Part shown: piece after piece, positions 19,795-29,394 of the stretch
Layout of the letters: every line of letters begins with the position of its first letter
How positions within the stretch are numbered: the first letter of the stretch is position 1
From: a virus
Strand: one strand, 5' to 3'
DNA length: 64,000 nucleotides
IMG/VR virus record: IMGVR_UViG_3300013126_000012
Coordinates: 95,587-159,586 of that record
Notes under the pieces: model-generated
What the model was told of the DNA's origin: nothing
Database searches by the model: none
What the model saw: only the letters and a program-made list of their open reading frames with translations
Position numbers and translations under genes: made by a program

Positions 19795-20653
19795 TTATCT
19801 CCTGATTCCACAGATCTACATTTTTACTTGCATCTGATATTACCCAATATGATTGTAATGCATTTATTGTATGATATTGTGTATTATTGTTTTGTCCCGC
19901 TTTAGCGCCTATTCCAAATCTATCACCTATTTCAAAATCTGCATTTGGAATAATAATATCAACTTCTAAATCTTGAACTTCGTATTGATTGATAGATCCT
20001 GGAGTATTAGGCACATACTGCGATGTATTTTCAAAAGTTTGAAATTCTCGATTTAAACCCTGTTCGCCTGTTTTGATTAAAGAAAAATATGCAGTACCAA
20101 ATCCACTTGGTGCATCATAACGATGTTGCAATTTAATTCTAAAGCGTAAATCTATCCCTGAGTTTTTAATTTCTTTTGTTATAGTATATGTGTTTGGCGT
20201 TTGTTGTGGCAAGCCTTCTTGTACATCATCCATTAATATACCAGCATAATCCGGAACTGCTAAAATTTTTCTATCTTCACTAGGACGGTATCTTGCAAAT
20301 ACTGGATCTTGTAATTCTACTTGCAAATCTAAATCAAAATCTAAATCAACGGCTTCTTCTTCTATAATCGTAGTTCGAGCAGGAAATTTAAAATATCTAA
20401 ATTGCGTATCTAAAACCTTAAGAACAGATGCATTAGTAAATCGTTCGGTTACTGAATCAATTATTAATAACGGATTATTTGTATCATTTTCTTGCAAAAC
20501 AATATTACCTACTTCATCTCTAGGAATGATGTTAGTATTATTTGAAATGTAGTTTAATCCTTGGCGTTGATATAACGATTGAATTTGTCCATCTACCGAA
20601 TTTGGTAACGAACTATTAACAACTGGTGATTTTTGTGAATCATTTTTTGCCAT
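19778..20653 (-). CDS. Virion structural protein, baseplate region
   Basis: A 291-residue protein with a low-complexity N-terminus followed by beta-strand sequence (residues 60-285). There are no catalytic motifs. It lies between the 399- and 1195-residue tail proteins with overlaps on both sides, in the baseplate operon. The role is inferred from context only. Confidence 0.6.
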   Translation of the reverse strand: MAKNDSQKSPVVNSSLPNSVDGQIQSLYQRQGLNYISNNTNIIPRDEVGNIVLQENDTNNPLLIIDSVTERFTNASVLKVLDTQFRYFKFPARTTIIEEEAVDLDFDLDLQVELQDPVFARYRPSEDRKILAVPDYAGILMDDVQEGLPQQTPNTYTITKEIKNSGIDLRFRIKLQHRYDAPSGFGTAYFSLIKTGEQGLNREFQTFENTSQYVPNTPGSINQYEVQDLEVDIIIPNADFEIGDRFGIGAKAGQNNNTQYHTINALQSYWVISDASKNVDLWNQEINANAI

Positions 20654-21852
20654 TATCTAACTACTTTAAAATATATTTGATCATTTACATATTGTTCTGT
20701 AAATCCATCTACAATTTTTAATTCTAAACGATAATAACGTTCCGGCATAAATCCATTCATATCAATATAAATGAAATTACTTGTATCATCGCAACTAACT
20801 TTATTATAAATATTATCGTATGGAATAATAGCTTCATCCGTTAACGCATCAAACACTGCGTAATATGTTGTATTTGGTAAGTAATTAACAGTTTCTATAG
20901 GAAATAAATTAGTAGGAGATTTTTGTGGATATTTATCGCGAGCATATATACGTATTTTTGCAATCTCAGTATCTTTATATTGAGGTTTTAACTGCGTATA
21001 TATAACATATGACTCTAAATCTGCCTGCGTTAATGAACCCGTTGTAAACGTAGTATTATCAAAGTACATCGTTATTTTAGGAACATAAATAGTATGTGTT
21101 TCTCTACTATAAAATTTAATACGACCAGCAACTGCGTTATCGGATTCGTCTGAATCAGAAAATTTTAATATAAATCCATTATTTTCTATAGTTCGTCCGC
21201 CACTACCACTTAACCACATTTTTATAGCATCGGTTACATCCATATTGATATCAGTAGTTCGATACGAAAATGATTCGTTTGTTTCTAAACCAGGTTGAGC
21301 AAAAAATACTTGATTAAAATTAGATATATTAAAAAATCCACTACCAGATTGCCATAACCAACTACCACCAGCTCCTGATCCAGAAACATATAAAGAAGAA
21401 CTATTTACTTGTATTTGTTGTGAACTAGAAATCCACAAACTACCTGACATAGCATCTAACGACCAAGATGTATATGGTTTAGCCCATTGTACGCCATTAC
21501 TTACAACTGGAGAAGTGTTTAGTGTGCCCGTACCATTAATCCATGGTTGTGCAACTACTTTTGCATCAATTGTATAATCGCTAGGTAAATTTTGTGCTTG
21601 TGTTGTAAATAATTGCAACATAAACTTACAATTATTTAAATCAGCTGAATATTTTTGTAATGCATCTTGAATTTCTTGCATATCAAATTGCACTAAGCAT
21701 CTAGATTTTAATAAAGTACTTCCATCGGTATCTAAGTATTTACCAACTTCTAGTATTTCATCTAAACCGGTATTAGTAACAGACAGTGCACTACTAGTAG
21801 TAGCACCTTCATATAAAGTTGCATCTTTACTTGCATAGAATATTCTAAACAT
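20653..21852 (-). CDS. Virion structural protein with DNRLRE-like N-terminus
   Basis: A 399-residue protein. The start, FYASKDATLYEG, and the spacing of strands (CLVQFDMQEI, later SDESDNAVAGRIKFYSRETHT) resemble DNRLRE-type beta domains found in surface and fibre proteins. The C-terminal 120 residues form another beta domain. No catalytic residues are recognised. The gene shares a base with the next gene at 20653, so translation is coupled. It is likely a baseplate or fibre-attachment component. Confidence 0.6.
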   Translation of the reverse strand: MFRIFYASKDATLYEGATTSSALSVTNTGLDEILEVGKYLDTDGSTLLKSRCLVQFDMQEIQDALQKYSADLNNCKFMLQLFTTQAQNLPSDYTIDAKVVAQPWINGTGTLNTSPVVSNGVQWAKPYTSWSLDAMSGSLWISSSQQIQVNSSSLYVSGSGAGGSWLWQSGSGFFNISNFNQVFFAQPGLETNESFSYRTTDINMDVTDAIKMWLSGSGGRTIENNGFILKFSDSDESDNAVAGRIKFYSRETHTIYVPKITMYFDNTTFTTGSLTQADLESYVIYTQLKPQYKDTEIAKIRIYARDKYPQKSPTNLFPIETVNYLPNTTYYAVFDALTDEAIIPYDNIYNKVSCDDTSNFIYIDMNGFMPERYYRLELKIVDGFTEQYVNDQIYFKVVR

Positions 21853-21860
21853 AAATTACC

Positions 21861-22277
21861 TTAACTGCCAGAGCCCGTACTAATCATCAAATAACTACCG
21901 CTTCTCCATAGTTGATTTACAACTGCTGGATCTGTTGTGGGTAGTGATGCAGTATACATAAATACGGTACCTTGTGTGATAAAATTACTAGAAACAGATA
22001 CATAATTAAATGAACCCGAAATGGTACGAACTGATGAACCTGAAACATATGATGATGTTGCAGCATATGATGAACTAACAGCATTTAATACATAAGAAGC
22101 TGTAGTGGCAGTCCCTAGTAAACTACCGGTAATGCTACCTGTAACAATTAATGAACCAGATATTGAAACTGATTCGGTTACGTTTCCGGTAAAAACATCA
22201 TATAAATCTTTAACAAAACTAGCAGAAATTAATCCACCAGCAACAATTTGTGAACGATTTGTATTCAATACGCCCAT
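21861..22277 (-). CDS. Short fibre-like protein
   Basis: A 138-residue protein with repeated S/A/Y/G segments (SGSLIVTGSITGSL, then TASYVLNAVSSSYAATSSY). This repeat style is common in fibres of Bacteroidota phages and suggests a trimeric beta-structured shaft. It has its own late box at 22295-22302 and starts the fibre/baseplate group in transcription order. Confidence 0.6.
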   Translation of the reverse strand: MGVLNTNRSQIVAGGLISASFVKDLYDVFTGNVTESVSISGSLIVTGSITGSLLGTATTASYVLNAVSSSYAATSSYVSGSSVRTISGSFNYVSVSSNFITQGTVFMYTASLPTTDPAVVNQLWRSGSYLMISTGSGS

Positions 22278-22294
22278 TATAATCCTTTTTACAT

Positions 22295-22302
22295 ATAAAT
22301 AT
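22295..22302 (-). promoter_or_regulatory. Late-type promoter box
   Basis: Coding-strand ATATTTAT, 18 bp before the ATG at 22277, with an AAAGGA ribosome binding site between. Confidence 0.6.
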
Positions 22303-22309
22303 AAAAGGA

Positions 22310-24190
22310 CTAATAATTTACAACTCTTCCTTTGATATCTCGATTTGGAAATTTAACTTCAAAAATACTAGGATCGAGCGATGGATAAATAACGCCATTT
22401 CTAGTAGCAGTAGTTAAATCATAAACATTTCCAGAATAACCTAAATCACTATCATATAAATTTGCAAGCGATACTCCAACTACACTTTGAACGCCTTTTA
22501 CATTGGCTAATGTTGTAGTAACATCTGATTTTATAATAGGTTGATTTATTTGCCATCTATCAACACTAAATAAATCTTTCATTGCATTAATACAACGCAA
22601 CAATACTTCATTACTATTATAATTAGGTAACGCTGAAACTTCAAAAGAAACACCGACATTAATAATAAAGGCATCCTTAATATTAACGGCATCTGTTAAC
22701 ATTCTATAGTAATTTAAATATGTTTTTAAATTTTCCTTTACAGATTGATTTAGCGTTGTTAATTGTTTGCTTTCATTAAATCCTAATACATACATATTCA
22801 TTGCTAATGGATTAAGTATTCTGCTACTTTCTAAATCTTGTTGAGAAATTTGATCATCCGGAACAATATACGCTTTTGCAACGCTACCATATTTAGATGG
22901 CATTGAATACGCTCGAATAATATAATCTTCGCGTGTTACTAAACGATTTTGTGTCGCAAAATTAGCCATTGCATTGTTTTTAATGTCTTGCAATGTGTCT
23001 GCAGTTTTAGCGCCTGATGCTAGATTTGGATTATTTACTGCAATCGTAGTTTTAACAAAATTTGTTAACGGAACACTATTTGATGAATTAACATCATCGT
23101 TATATTGAATAAAGTCGACTTTTGTTAAAACATTTGTCGGAACATTATCAGCAATTCCATTTCCTACCGTATATGTGACAGTTAAAGTTGTATTAGCAGG
23201 AGCTTGTCCATAAGTACGAGTATATAAAAAATTCGATGGATCAATATCAACATCCACTGCACGTCGCACACTCGTCAATCCATTTCCTACATTATCTGGA
23301 TTCGGTACAATTTCTTCATCATTGTTATCAGATATACCTGCACCAAATTGTAATTCTAATTTATTATCGCTTCGCAATCTTGCCACATATCGTTTTGCAG
23401 TTTTACGTAATTTTAACAAACTAGGAGATGATGACCTGTATTGATATAAATCTGGATCATTTTCTAATAAATTAGGAACATCTTCAAAAATAGTGTCTTG
23501 TGCTAAAAATGGAACTTGATACCAATTATCGCCATCTGATTCTTCTACTGAAATAATTTCGATGATATTAGTATCTGGTAAAACTACTTTATCATATGCA
23601 ACAGGTGTTGTAAAATCAAATGTAGCAGTTTTAATATCACCCGATACTGCTCTTACTTGTTTTTTTAACAAATAATATAACGGTAAATTTGTAGCAGGAT
23701 CGGTTTCATATATGGTAACTTCTGTTGGATCAATTGAAGATGAAAAATCAAAATCAATACTATCCAATGTGCGAAATACAGAAGGTCCATTATTTTGTTT
23801 AACGCGCATTCCAGGTTTAATTGATAATGCATAATTGTAATCTGGCGCAACATTCGAACCCGATCCAATTGATGGTACTAGTTGAAATATATCCAACGTG
23901 ACATATGCAGGAACAACATTATTCGGAGTATATCCTAATGACTTTGCAATATCATATATATTAGCCCGTTCTGATGCTTGTTCTAATAATGATTCCTTAA
24001 GATTATTATCAGCATAATACGATAAAACATCGCCAACATACGAAGCTAGTTCTAAAAAAATCATTCCAGGTGCAGCTTCATTAAAGTCACTATATGTTGT
24101 AGGAAAATATTGTTTAGTAAAATCAATCAGATTTTGTCGTAATTGTCCAAAATCTTTTCCTAAATATGATACGTCTTTTTTTGTTTCCAT
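22310..24190 (-). CDS. Baseplate wedge protein, gp6-like (baseplate J family)
   Basis: A 626-residue protein, close to T4 gp6 (660). The N-terminus shows the typical pattern DFNEAAPGMIFLELASYVGD, then YYADNNLKESLLEQASER and ARSLGY-like AKSLGYTP at about 85, as in gp6/baseplate-J proteins. The rest is beta-rich with a VTREDYIIRAYSMPSKYG segment near 420 also typical of the family. It forms the wedge ring of the contractile-tail baseplate. It is followed 1 bp from the gp25-like gene, the same pairing as in other myoviruses. Confidence 0.88.
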   Translation of the reverse strand: METKKDVSYLGKDFGQLRQNLIDFTKQYFPTTYSDFNEAAPGMIFLELASYVGDVLSYYADNNLKESLLEQASERANIYDIAKSLGYTPNNVVPAYVTLDIFQLVPSIGSGSNVAPDYNYALSIKPGMRVKQNNGPSVFRTLDSIDFDFSSSIDPTEVTIYETDPATNLPLYYLLKKQVRAVSGDIKTATFDFTTPVAYDKVVLPDTNIIEIISVEESDGDNWYQVPFLAQDTIFEDVPNLLENDPDLYQYRSSSPSLLKLRKTAKRYVARLRSDNKLELQFGAGISDNNDEEIVPNPDNVGNGLTSVRRAVDVDIDPSNFLYTRTYGQAPANTTLTVTYTVGNGIADNVPTNVLTKVDFIQYNDDVNSSNSVPLTNFVKTTIAVNNPNLASGAKTADTLQDIKNNAMANFATQNRLVTREDYIIRAYSMPSKYGSVAKAYIVPDDQISQQDLESSRILNPLAMNMYVLGFNESKQLTTLNQSVKENLKTYLNYYRMLTDAVNIKDAFIINVGVSFEVSALPNYNSNEVLLRCINAMKDLFSVDRWQINQPIIKSDVTTTLANVKGVQSVVGVSLANLYDSDLGYSGNVYDLTTATRNGVIYPSLDPSIFEVKFPNRDIKGRVVNY

Positions 24191-24191
24191 G

Positions 24192-24647
24192 TTATGATAC
24201 CGTTAATTGATTATTTTCAACAAATATAGTTACGGTAGGATCTTCTGCTACAATCGAAGCTGATGGTACATTGAATGAAATTGATACTTTTATTTCATAT
24301 GATAAATTTGGATCATCTTCCGCAGTAACTATATCAATGTTAGTTATATTAATATATGGCAACCAATAAGAAACAGCATCTGTTATAATTTCTGTAATTA
24401 TAGGTTTAAGATTTGCAAGATTTGGTTGAAATAATACTTGAGGTAAATCAGTACCAAAATTTGGTTGATTAATACGTTCACCTTTATATGTTAAAAGCAA
24501 ATTTTTCAAATTGCTAATAGCTTGTTCTAAACTAGTAACCGTCGATGATATTATGCCAGTTGTTCCATTAAATGGCAATTTTATACCAATTGCTCCATTC
24601 GGATTTGTTTGACTTATATCATTAACATTTACTATTTGATATGGCAT
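24192..24647 (-). CDS. Baseplate wedge protein, gp25-like
   Basis: 151 residues, near T4 gp25 (132). The GPW/gp25 signature is visible: a loop of ISNLKNLLLTYKGER, then PNFGTDLPQVLFQP at about 60-80 and a helix leading to ITNIDIVTAEDDP. gp25 joins the sheath/tube to the baseplate wedge and resembles the T6SS TssE protein. It lies directly upstream (in transcription) of the gp6-like gene. Confidence 0.87.
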   Translation of the reverse strand: MPYQIVNVNDISQTNPNGAIGIKLPFNGTTGIISSTVTSLEQAISNLKNLLLTYKGERINQPNFGTDLPQVLFQPNLANLKPIITEIITDAVSYWLPYINITNIDIVTAEDDPNLSYEIKVSISFNVPSASIVAEDPTVTIFVENNQLTVS

Positions 24648-25171
24648 TATTTACCTTTCTTATTATTAATTGCTTTCATTAAAGCTGAATAATCTCGAGT
24701 CATTGCTTGTTGTACTTCTTGCGGCACTTCGAATACCTTACCTGTTTCAGGATCTTCCATAACTTTAGGAGCAGCCGGCGTTATTCCCATTGCTTCTTTC
24801 ATGTTTTGTCGCATCGCCCCAAAATTAACGGCATCTCGAGATGTCATTCTAATTTCGTCCATCCCTTCATTCATAATGTCTTTAAAACTATTCATAGCCA
24901 TGGGCTCTTGTTCCGATAAGCTGTCAGTTTCATTCAAAATATCTGCCCAACGATTTTCAGTAAAAAGTACTTTTTGTTTTTTTCCTGATTCGCTAACCAT
25001 TTTAGGTTGAACTTGTATTACTTTATTTACATCTACTTTAGCTTGTTTTTTAGGCTGTGACATTTCTGAAATCGTAGATTGTAATCCTTCGCGAAGAATT
25101 TCGGTTAATTCTTCTTTTATAACTTCTCGTACAGCAACTTTAAGTGCTTTTACTAATGTTTTGGTATCCAT
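24647..25171 (-). CDS. Hypothetical helical protein in baseplate operon
   Basis: A 174-residue protein. The first 35 residues are a charged amphipathic helix (VKALKVAVREVIKEEL, then LTEILREG). The middle has FTENRWADILNE and DIMNEGMDEIR, also helical. L-x-E sites occur (LTE at about 22-24), so it could be processed like the cargo proteins, but the leader is longer and the gene is inside the baseplate operon. A late box is 15 bp upstream. The function is unknown. Confidence 0.55.
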   Translation of the reverse strand: MDTKTLVKALKVAVREVIKEELTEILREGLQSTISEMSQPKKQAKVDVNKVIQVQPKMVSESGKKQKVLFTENRWADILNETDSLSEQEPMAMNSFKDIMNEGMDEIRMTSRDAVNFGAMRQNMKEAMGITPAAPKVMEDPETGKVFEVPQEVQQAMTRDYSALMKAINNKKGK

Positions 25172-25185
25172 ATGATTACTTTTAT

Positions 25186-25193
25186 ATAAATAT
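25186..25193 (-). promoter_or_regulatory. Late-type promoter box
   Basis: Coding-strand ATATTTAT followed by ATAAAA, 15 bp before the ATG at 25171. Confidence 0.6.
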
Positions 25194-25198
25194 TAGGT

Positions 25199-26035
25199 TT
25201 AATAAATTATGCCCGCGGGCCATACGGTGTCGGAAATTTTAGGCCCATATATAGTACGCGTAGTTTGATTTATAAAATAATCGCCTTCTTTTCCTTGATC
25301 TGTTTGTGGTTGTTCGTTAGACGTTCCTACGATAACCCGACTAGGAGCTTCTAGTAAATCTAATAAAGATCTTTGATCTTCTTGCAACTGTGCGATTAAA
25401 TCTTCTCGCAATTCAATATCAGATTCTGATACGTTTATTAAACGATAAAATTCAGATTCTATAGTAGATGTATTTGTAACTTCATTATTAATTGCATCAA
25501 TTGCATTTTTTGTATCTTGATTAACTGCAAATGTTTCTGAATTACAAATAGCCGATATAGAGTTAATTACAGTAGCAAGTAATCCTGATGCTAATGCTAC
25601 AGCTCCACTGATTACCGCTAAAATAATTGATGCTTGTGTCAAAGCCTTTGCAATATTTGCAACCAATTCATTTTGAACTGCTAATGCCTGACTAACAGCG
25701 GGCGGCGATGGGATTGGTAAAGCAACTTGTCCATTAATTATAACTGCAGCAATTTGTGCTGCAACTGTTAGAATAGGAATAATAATATTTAGAATGCGTA
25801 AAATATTTTGAATTTGTGCAATATAACGTTGAATTTGTTCTAATATTTGTTTGATTTCTTTGATCCTAGGATCATCGCATGAAATATTATTTTTAGGTAA
25901 TACATTTGATTTACCAATAGCTTCAGAAACTTTTTGATTTAATTTAGAAACAACCTTGTTTAATGCAGTTTGCAATTTATTTATTGCAGCACCTGGTTTA
26001 TTTGTAAGTTGATCAAACGGAAATGCAACAGCCAT
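25199..26035 (-). CDS. Virion protein with hydrophobic core segments
   Basis: A 278-residue protein. It has an amphipathic N-terminal helix, two strongly hydrophobic stretches (about 85-115 and 135-165, the first containing IIIPILTVAAQIAAVI) and a C-terminus with GKEGDYFINQTTRTIYGPK. That motif is common in phage tail and fibre proteins. The hydrophobic segments could be membrane-active or buried in the baseplate hub. It lies 2 bp from the gp5-like gene. Confidence 0.55.
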   Translation of the reverse strand: MAVAFPFDQLTNKPGAAINKLQTALNKVVSKLNQKVSEAIGKSNVLPKNNISCDDPRIKEIKQILEQIQRYIAQIQNILRILNIIIPILTVAAQIAAVIINGQVALPIPSPPAVSQALAVQNELVANIAKALTQASIILAVISGAVALASGLLATVINSISAICNSETFAVNQDTKNAIDAINNEVTNTSTIESEFYRLINVSESDIELREDLIAQLQEDQRSLLDLLEAPSRVIVGTSNEQPQTDQGKEGDYFINQTTRTIYGPKISDTVWPAGIIY

Positions 26036-26036
26036 A

Positions 26037-27005
26037 TTATGTCTTTGTTATTTTATATTTTTTACTATTCAATGTTAATAATAAGTTTTGTATTTGAGAC
26101 AATAACGGTGCTGCATTAGTAACTCCGGGAGCACCACCCGGACCTGTAGTACCCGCTGCAATTGCTTGAACTATTAACTGTAGTATTTGTTGCAAAACTA
26201 AACCATGTGATAATGGCTCCGATGCATCTTCGCCCCCAATGTAAATTTCATTTGGAGTATTTAAAATAATGCCATCTTGGGAATCAATTACAGCTACATC
26301 TCGTTTAGCTCGTAGTATAATACGATCAGCAACGCCAATAAACTGTGCACCGGTAAATATTCCGTTATGCACTGTTAAATTTTTTGTTAATTGTAATGAT
26401 CCAATTTGTTGAGTACTAGTTAAGTACAATGATGATGCATCATCTTTAACTGATTCAATTGTATATGAATCTTTTTTATAAGATCGGCCGTTAGATAAAA
26501 TAATTATAGGATCGCCATTTTGCGAACTATCCCAATTTGGTCGTATAGAATATTGGCCGCCTTTTACTGTACTAGTTAATCGAATACTATTTCCAAAGCG
26601 ACCTTCGATAATTGAATCGCCTTGAAATGGTTGTAATGCTGAAACTTCTTTTTCTTGAAACGATAATTCCTGAATGTCTGCAACATCTACTGTAGAAACG
26701 CCTTGCAATAAGTTTGCATTGACACTAGAATTTAATGAAAACGAAGAAACATAATACCATTTGACATATTGAGTTTCAGCCGTATTATCTGGAGTTAATC
26801 CACTAACTAATAGAACATGTTCGCCAATTAATGGTATTTGTTTTGTATTAATATTAAATGGTATAGCACGTACGATTTGTTGATCAAAATAGTTGGTATA
26901 TGTTTTTACAAAAATTTCAAATTGATTTTCCACAACATATTCATATGTAGCAGATTCAGGAACTGAAATTACTTCGCCAACATGAAATTGAACATTATGA
27001 TCCAC
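26037..27005 (-). CDS. Baseplate hub/spike protein, gp5-like without lysozyme
   Basis: A 322-residue protein starting at GTG with AAAGGA 6 bp upstream. Residues 1-110 look like the OB-fold of gp5/VgrG-type hub proteins (IPLIGEHVLLVSG). EGRFGNSIRLTST at about 150 and RPNWDSSQNGDPIIILSNG are typical of this family in T4-like phages. DRIILRAKRDVAVIDSQDG at 225-245 resembles the start of a spike beta-helix. There is no lysozyme domain, unlike T4 gp5. A separate cell-wall hydrolase is encoded at 41.3-42.5 kb. Confidence 0.7.
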   Translation of the reverse strand: MDHNVQFHVGEVISVPESATYEYVVENQFEIFVKTYTNYFDQQIVRAIPFNINTKQIPLIGEHVLLVSGLTPDNTAETQYVKWYYVSSFSLNSSVNANLLQGVSTVDVADIQELSFQEKEVSALQPFQGDSIIEGRFGNSIRLTSTVKGGQYSIRPNWDSSQNGDPIIILSNGRSYKKDSYTIESVKDDASSLYLTSTQQIGSLQLTKNLTVHNGIFTGAQFIGVADRIILRAKRDVAVIDSQDGIILNTPNEIYIGGEDASEPLSHGLVLQQILQLIVQAIAAGTTGPGGAPGVTNAAPLLSQIQNLLLTLNSKKYKITKT

Positions 27006-27432
27006 TCGAATCCTTTTTTGCTTTATCCATTGATGATTCTATACGCTGTTTTAATGCTGCAGATTCTTGTTCGATTGAATCCAATTCATCAGTTAATTCT
27101 GCAGACAATGTTTGTTCCGCAACACGAAGCAATTGTTGTTTTTCTTCGTCACTCAATAAACTATCAGCGCCTGATATTGTTTGTTTTGTAGAAATATAAC
27201 GTTGAACAATTGCAGTTAATTTAACTAGATGATCGTCATTTTTAACTGCAACATCTAAATATTCTTTAATTAACGGAACAATAATTGTAGCATCCGATGC
27301 ATTTTTTATTAATGGTTGCAACTGTGCAATAAGCTGATTTATTTGTCTATCTTTCTTTTTTGAATTATGATAAACATCGGACATTAAATCGGCAAAGGTA
27401 GTTCCTTTGAATAATTCATCATTCTTGTCCAT
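26995..27432 (-). CDS. Hypothetical coiled-coil protein
   Basis: A 145-residue protein beginning MDKNDELFKGTTF. The ATG at 27432 is chosen over an upstream alternative because a purine-rich AAAGGG lies 7-12 bp before it. The product is almost entirely helical, with K/E/Q heptads at 100-140. It overlaps the hub gene by 11 nt. No family is recognised. Confidence 0.6.
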   Translation of the reverse strand: MDKNDELFKGTTFADLMSDVYHNSKKKDRQINQLIAQLQPLIKNASDATIIVPLIKEYLDVAVKNDDHLVKLTAIVQRYISTKQTISGADSLLSDEEKQQLLRVAEQTLSAELTDELDSIEQESAALKQRIESSMDKAKKDSSGS

Positions 27433-27448
27433 ACAAAAACCCTTTAAA

Positions 27449-27456
27449 ATAAATAT
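27449..27456 (-). promoter_or_regulatory. Late-type promoter box
   Basis: Coding-strand ATATTTAT, 17 bp before the ATG at 27432. It overlaps the stop codon of the upstream sigma-like gene. Confidence 0.55.
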
Positions 27457-28151
27457 CAAAAAGGCAATTTTATGAAGTTTGATTGTTCATATTCACGAAA
27501 TTTATCTTCGTAAATTTGTTTTAAAACTTTAACTACCCGCGTAATATTTGTTGTTTCTAAATTAGTACGCTCGCGAATTAAGATATATAATGCTTTTTTA
27601 TTAAAATCTTCAATATATTCTCTAGTCTCAAAAATATGCAAGATTGAATCAGCAACATGTATATCGGTTGCTGTAGAAAAAATATAGTTTAGATTATCAT
27701 AACAATATTGAACGTATGCATTCATAAAATATTCTAGAATTTCACGCATTTCATCATTATGAATTTCTGCCATAATGTTGCGTTGTTCATCAATATTAAT
27801 TTCTAACGAATTAGATTTTAATTTAGAATAGCCTTTTTGATTTTCTGCAATTAGATAATTAAATGAAGTTCTAGTATAATAAGAATATGCTTTACCCGCA
27901 TTTGGATTAAATTTGTCTAATCGAGCTGTTAAATAAGTAACTAAATCGGTTTGCAAATCTTGAAACGAAGAATCGATATAATCAGGCTTAACTTTGTTGA
28001 TGATATTTTCAGACATTTTCATGAAAGCCGGATAAATAAATCTACGATAAATTTTTTCTCGTTGTGCTATATTTTCTGACTTATTATAAGCCGATATTGC
28101 AAAATCTGTTATTTTAGTAAAATATGATTTACTTTTCTTCGCTCTGGCCAT
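27456..28151 (-). CDS. gp55-like late sigma factor
   Basis: A 231-residue protein that resembles T4 gp55, the reduced sigma factor that with gp33 and the clamp drives late transcription. The shared region-2 pattern is FQDLQTDLVTYLTARLDKF followed by NPNAGKAYSYYTRTSFNYL, comparable to gp55 around its [20 protein letters not shown] stretch. There is no helix-turn-helix region 4, as in gp55. The ATG at 28151 is chosen because the upstream option is TTG. The product would recognise the ATATTTAT-type box; the pairing is inference. The gene overlaps the 98-residue membrane protein by 23 nt. Confidence 0.72.
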   Translation of the reverse strand: MARAKKSKSYFTKITDFAISAYNKSENIAQREKIYRRFIYPAFMKMSENIINKVKPDYIDSSFQDLQTDLVTYLTARLDKFNPNAGKAYSYYTRTSFNYLIAENQKGYSKLKSNSLEINIDEQRNIMAEIHNDEMREILEYFMNAYVQYCYDNLNYIFSTATDIHVADSILHIFETREYIEDFNKKALYILIRERTNLETTNITRVVKVLKQIYEDKFREYEQSNFIKLPF

Positions 28152-28425
28152 TGTCAAATTCTTCTTTTAGTTCATTAATAACTTGTTTAAGTAAATCAAA
28201 TGTAGTTCCCGCTTCATCTTCAGCTTCAAATGCCCCTAATCGGTCAATTTGTTTCATTACATTATATGATTTTTCAATGCGTTCAAACATGAAACTATTT
28301 GTTGTTTCCAATTGTTCAATATAATCCTGAGCATCAGCTAATGCACCAGCAAGAAACCATACTCGGTAGCCTAAATATGACCCTGCACCGATTAGCAATA
28401 TTGTTGTTATGATAAAAAATAACAT
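28129..28425 (-). CDS. Small membrane-anchored protein
   Basis: A 98-residue protein: an N-terminal transmembrane helix (about 2-28, IITTILLIGAG) followed by a charged helical tail ending in acidic residues. FEAEDEAGTTFDLLKQVI resembles small conserved proteins in T4-like cyanophages. A GAGG ribosome binding site precedes the ATG. The function is unknown. Confidence 0.6.
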   Translation of the reverse strand: MLFFIITTILLIGAGSYLGYRVWFLAGALADAQDYIEQLETTNSFMFERIEKSYNVMKQIDRLGAFEAEDEAGTTFDLLKQVINELKEEFDNGQSEEK

Positions 28426-28426
28426 A

Positions 28427-29203
28427 TTATTCCTCGTTAAATGCTTTAAAAATATCCGTTAATGACTGTTCAACACCTGGATTATTTTCAGCTAAATTCT
28501 TTAGTCCTGTTGATTTTTGGACACGATTTTTTTCCGCAGCTGGTTTGGGAGATTCTTTGTCTTTATTTCTCCAACGTTCAAATTCAATTTGTGCTGCCAT
28601 ATGATCTGCATGATGCAAAATGATAGGAAGATTTGTTTTCAATTTGGCTTGTGCCGAGCGAGCAACAAAATATGGTTTATTTGCTTCATCATACATTCCA
28701 TCGTGAATCTTAATTGCTTGATATTCCGTCCAAGACATTTTAACATCATATTCTTGTAGCAACCAAATTGAAAGATCTGGTACCATGGTAAACGGAATGT
28801 TTTCATTGTGACGATACATTTTATTTTGATTCTTGCGATGCCAATCTGAAGTTTCTATTTGATATACTTCATTACCTTCGCCCGGAAATCCTACTTTGCC
28901 CAAATCATGATGCATTGCAGCAAAGCGAAGTTCTTCAATAGTATAACCAGACATATCCGCACCCATCTCATTCCAAGATTCATAAAGTTTCTCAGCACAT
29001 GCAATAACTCGAAGTACGTGATCTACATATCCTCCGGCAAATGCATTATGAAAATGAGCTATCGAAGATGCTGGCATCATTGCTATGCGATCTTCAAATT
29101 CATCATACATTTTATTTAATTCTGTTTTGCGGGTAGGAAAATAAGTATTTACTAATTTGCGATACTGTTCCCAGTTTGATTTGATTTTTTCTGCTTGTAA
29201 CAT
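28427..29203 (-). CDS. HD-domain metal-dependent phosphohydrolase
   Basis: A 258-residue protein. Metal-binding residues are visible in order: GGYVDHVLRV with His62, AAMHHDLGK with the HD pair at 99-100, IKIHDGMY near 165 and ILHHADHMA near 195. HD proteins of this kind hydrolyse nucleotides or cyclic nucleotide signals. In phages they are thought to adjust dNTP pools or remove host signals. The substrate cannot be predicted here. The C-terminal 50 residues are a charged, probably flexible tail. Confidence 0.8.
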   Translation of the reverse strand: MLQAEKIKSNWEQYRKLVNTYFPTRKTELNKMYDEFEDRIAMMPASSIAHFHNAFAGGYVDHVLRVIACAEKLYESWNEMGADMSGYTIEELRFAAMHHDLGKVGFPGEGNEVYQIETSDWHRKNQNKMYRHNENIPFTMVPDLSIWLLQEYDVKMSWTEYQAIKIHDGMYDEANKPYFVARSAQAKLKTNLPIILHHADHMAAQIEFERWRNKDKESPKPAAEKNRVQKSTGLKNLAENNPGVEQSLTDIFKAFNEE

Positions 29204-29219
29204 AACTTATTATATTGAT

Positions 29220-29384
29220 TTATTTTCGTATTTCCAATTGATGTCCATTGACAAGCTTTGATACACAACGGAAACAAGTAACAGCTGTTGCGTTTATATC
29301 TATTTTTTGACAAATTTCATCACAATATTTGCATTGTAACTTTTTAAAGCCCCTTGGCGCAGGACTACTTTTTATTTTTTTCAT
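29220..29384 (-). CDS. Small zinc-ribbon protein
   Basis: 54 residues from the ATG at 29384; longer starts use TTG and overlap the upstream gene. Two Cys pairs, CKYC and CFRC, are 17 residues apart after a basic N-terminus, making a one-zinc ribbon. Such proteins often bind nucleic acid or RNA polymerase. No specific family is recognised. Confidence 0.65.
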   Translation of the reverse strand: MKKIKSSPAPRGFKKLQCKYCDEICQKIDINATAVTCFRCVSKLVNGHQLEIRK

Positions 29385-29394
29385 TTGTTTTAGA